Positions 5,080 through 6,821 of a stretch of DNA of 6,821 nucleotides are shown here, piece by piece. The position numbers and the translations under genes were made by a program. Position 1 is the first letter of the stretch. The number at the start of each line of letters is the position of its first letter. The notes below the pieces were generated by a model. That model did not search any database and was not told the DNA's origin. It saw nothing but the letters and a program-made list of their open reading frames with translations. Source of the stretch: Clostridiales bacterium (GTDB lineage: Bacteria > Bacillota > Clostridia > Oscillospirales > CAG-272); contig JAEEGW010000183.1 in NCBI GenBank assembly GCA_016280525.1, positions 1 through 6,821 on the forward strand. The letters run 5' to 3'.

Positions 5080-6435
5080 TCATTCTCCGGCTACGGACAT
5101 TTTCGCGCCTATCAGCACGGACGGAGCGGATATCGCCTCGCCGAACATATTGTGATAAACGTCGCAGCCCGGTTCTTCAATGTTTTTGAGCAGCTCGTAG
5201 AAGTTGCCGGAAACGGTGACGCCCGTCACGGCTCTGCTCTGCTTTCCGCCTTCAACGAGATAACCCTTAGCCATAAGCGAGAAATCTCCCGTCGTCGCGT
5301 TGGCGCCGGCGTGCAGACCGCTTACCTCGGTTATAATAAGTCCCTCGCCCATCTTCTCGGTCAGCTCTTCAAGCGTTTTCCGGCCCGGTGTGAGCGTGAA
5401 GTTGCTTACCGATATACCTATCGGCGACGTGTAGCCGCCCTTTGACGCGTTGCCAGTCGATTTTACGCCGGCTTTGTGCGCCGTTTCAAGGTTATACAAC
5501 AGCGTTTTCAGCACGCCGTTTTCTACGACGACGGTGCGCTGTCCGGCGACGCCCTCCGCGTCAAACGCGCGGGAGCCGAAGCCGAAGTCGAGCGTCGGGT
5601 CGTCCGTCAGCGTTACGCAGTCCGCCGCTATCTTCTCGCCATCTTTGCCGGCGAGCATCGAAAGCCCTCTCTGCGCGTTCTCCGACGAGAAAATGCCGGA
5701 AAACGTCTCTATCATATCGCACATAGCGCTGTTTCTGAAAATTATGCGCATGGACGCGCTTTTAACTGATTTTGCGTCAAGGAAATCTATCGCCTCGCCA
5801 ACGCCTTTTTTCACGGCTTTGTCCGCGTCAAGACACGCTCTGTCAAAACCGCCTATGATACCGAAACCGTCGTTCATCTTCTCACCGTCCGACGCTATCG
5901 GCACGACGTAGCCGGCTAAGAAATTAGAGGTTTCGCAAAGGTCCATACCGTTTGAATTCTTTATGATAACGGTGCTTTTGCCGGACACGATCATGCTCGC
6001 TTCAACTTTTACTATCCGCGGGTCGGCTTCTTTGGCTTTTTTCTCCATGAGCTTTGCAAACGCTATTTTTTCCTCCGCCGTAATGCCGTCAAGCTCTTCT
6101 CCATAGACTTTCGGCGACGGATAGCTTTCCGAGCCGGAGAAAATAAACTGTTCGTCCGGGTTTTCTATTATCGCGGCGTTTTCGCAGGCGGCTTTCACAA
6201 GCTCCGGAATACCCGCCTCGTCGTATGACGTGGTGGAGGCGTAACCCATTTTGCCGTCCTTTTTTACTCTGAAAGAAATGCCGGTATAGTCGTTTACGTT
6301 GTAGTTTTTGATCTGACCTTCAAGTATCTCCACTCTGAAGGTCTCGCCCGTTGCGGCGTATATCTCATACTCTCCGTCACAGTCTGACTTCGCGTATGAA
6401 AGGAGTTTTTTACAGAATTCGTTTAAATTGCTCAT
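5080..6435 (-). CDS. pmbA: TldE/PmbA, non-catalytic partner of the TldD/TldE metalloprotease
   Basis: TldE pairs with TldD; in Escherichia coli the complex degrades unfolded peptides and removes the leader of microcin B17 and cleaves the antitoxin CcdA. At 451 residues it matches Escherichia coli PmbA (about 450). The N-terminal domain holds VRVKKDG-like FRVKKDGKMGYAST (55-68); the C-terminal half has NASKGGYTSPIGISVSN (329-345), LHAGANATTGDFSL (374-387) and the closing ISAPSVLIGAKMSVAG. At the position of the TldD zinc motif HExxxH it reads IETFSG (242-247): both His are lost and the Glu retained. The C-terminal zinc Cys is absent too, as expected of TldE. It starts in an ATGA overlap with tldD, which fits coupled synthesis of the two subunits. 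Confidence 0.94.
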   Translation of the reverse strand: MSNLNEFCKKLLSYAKSDCDGEYEIYAATGETFRVEILEGQIKNYNVNDYTGISFRVKKDGKMGYASTTSYDEAGIPELVKAACENAAIIENPDEQFIFSGSESYPSPKVYGEELDGITAEEKIAFAKLMEKKAKEADPRIVKVEASMIVSGKSTVIIKNSNGMDLCETSNFLAGYVVPIASDGEKMNDGFGIIGGFDRACLDADKAVKKGVGEAIDFLDAKSVKSASMRIIFRNSAMCDMIETFSGIFSSENAQRGLSMLAGKDGEKIAADCVTLTDDPTLDFGFGSRAFDAEGVAGQRTVVVENGVLKTLLYNLETAHKAGVKSTGNASKGGYTSPIGISVSNFTLTPGRKTLEELTEKMGEGLIITEVSGLHAGANATTGDFSLMAKGYLVEGGKQSRAVTGVTVSGNFYELLKNIEEPGCDVYHNMFGEAISAPSVLIGAKMSVAGE

Positions 6436-6821
6436 TCTATTTCACCTCCCACGGTTATTTCGGAAATCCTGATCATAGGCTGGCCCACGTTCGTCGGTAT
6501 GCTGCCGGAGATCGAACCGCACATGCCCTGTCCGAGCACGAGATCGTCCGATACCATATCGATATTCAGAAGCACCTCGTAGCCTTTGCCTATAAGCGTC
6601 GCGCCGCGCACCGGCTCGCAGATCCTGCCGCCGCGTATCATATAGCCCTCCATAACGGAGAAGTTGAATTCGCCCGTAAGCGGATTGACCGAGCCGCCGC
6701 CCATTTTAGCGGCGTACAGACCGTTTTCCGTATCGCTTATTATATCGTCGCGCTTGTCGGAGCCGGGGCAGATGAACGTGTTTGACATACGTGAAGTAGG
6801 CGCAAACGCGTAATTCTGGCG
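6432..6821 (-). CDS. tldD: TldD metalloprotease subunit, C-terminal fragment (cut by window edge)
   Basis: Only the last 129 residues are in the window; the frame is open through the right edge, so the 5' part lies outside. The visible start reads RQNYAFAPTSRMSNTFICPG, the conserved TldD segment preceding the C-terminal half of the active-site domain. An internal Met at 6788 is not the true start because homology continues upstream of it. Then come GEFNFSVMEGYMIRGG, the basic/hydrophobic RGATLIGKGYEVL, and LGQGMCGS with the Cys that serves as third zinc ligand in TldD. The HExxxH pair lies upstream and cannot be checked here. Substrates in this organism are unknown, and no ribosomal peptide precursor is visible nearby. 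Confidence 0.93.
   Translation of the reverse strand, partial: RQNYAFAPTSRMSNTFICPGSDKRDDIISDTENGLYAAKMGGGSVNPLTGEFNFSVMEGYMIRGGRICEPVRGATLIGKGYEVLLNIDMVSDDLVLGQGMCGSISGSIPTNVGQPMIRISEITVGGEIE
6443..6450 (-). promoter_or_regulatory. Strong ribosome binding site of tldE inside tldD
   Basis: GGGAGGTG on the minus strand ends 7 nt before the tldE ATG, a near-perfect Shine-Dalgarno match within the last codons of tldD. It fixes the tldE start. Together with the ATGA stop/start overlap it indicates that the two subunit genes are translated in step. It is the best ribosome binding site seen in the window. Confidence 0.75.

Noticed and set aside
4801..5445. Plus-strand open frame of 214 codons
   Set aside because: It is antisense to the yggS 5' end and the tldE 3' end, spans their junction, and its product shows no recognisable motif.

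Overview
The window looks like chromosome of a Bacillota bacterium, most likely an uncultured gut-type Clostridia. The evidence is gene order and protein type: sepF, yggT (ylmG), divIVA, lspA and an rluD/ylyB-type gene run together as they do around the Gram-positive division cluster, and SepF and DivIVA are characteristic of Gram-positives. The lineage call rests on protein style and intergenic repeat style, without a database search, so anything below class is a guess. Every recognised gene is on the minus strand.

Right to left (transcription order): the 3' end of tldD (cut by the window edge), tldE/pmbA, yggS (ylmE, PLP-binding protein), sepF, yggT, divIVA, lspA and an RluA-family pseudouridine synthase gene. 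The eight genes are packed with gaps of 9 to 22 nt or overlaps of 4 to 32 nt and no internal terminator, so they read as one operon whose promoter lies beyond the right edge. SepF (membrane anchor for FtsZ), DivIVA (pole/septum scaffold), YggT and the PLP-binding protein form a division/envelope block. LspA matures lipoproteins, the pseudouridine synthase modifies rRNA, and TldD/TldE form a heterodimeric metalloprotease. Compared with the Bacillus layout, ylmH between yggT and divIVA and ileS between divIVA and lspA are both absent.

After a 100-bp AT-rich gap comes a separate monocistronic gene for an unrecognised membrane protein with about eight transmembrane segments. It has its own Shine-Dalgarno site and a plausible but weak promoter.

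The first 341 bases hold no supportable gene. They contain a plus-strand intrinsic terminator, then a dense repeat mosaic: three arrays of 7-bp units (one in plus orientation, two in minus), a perfect 10-bp hairpin between the first two arrays, two identical 36-bp repeats with an internal dyad plus degenerate copies, and a last hairpin next to the third array, which runs into the stop codon of the membrane protein gene. This mosaic is the least ordinary part of the window. I saw no defence system, CRISPR array, insertion sequence, tRNA or rRNA, and no convincing new multi-gene system.
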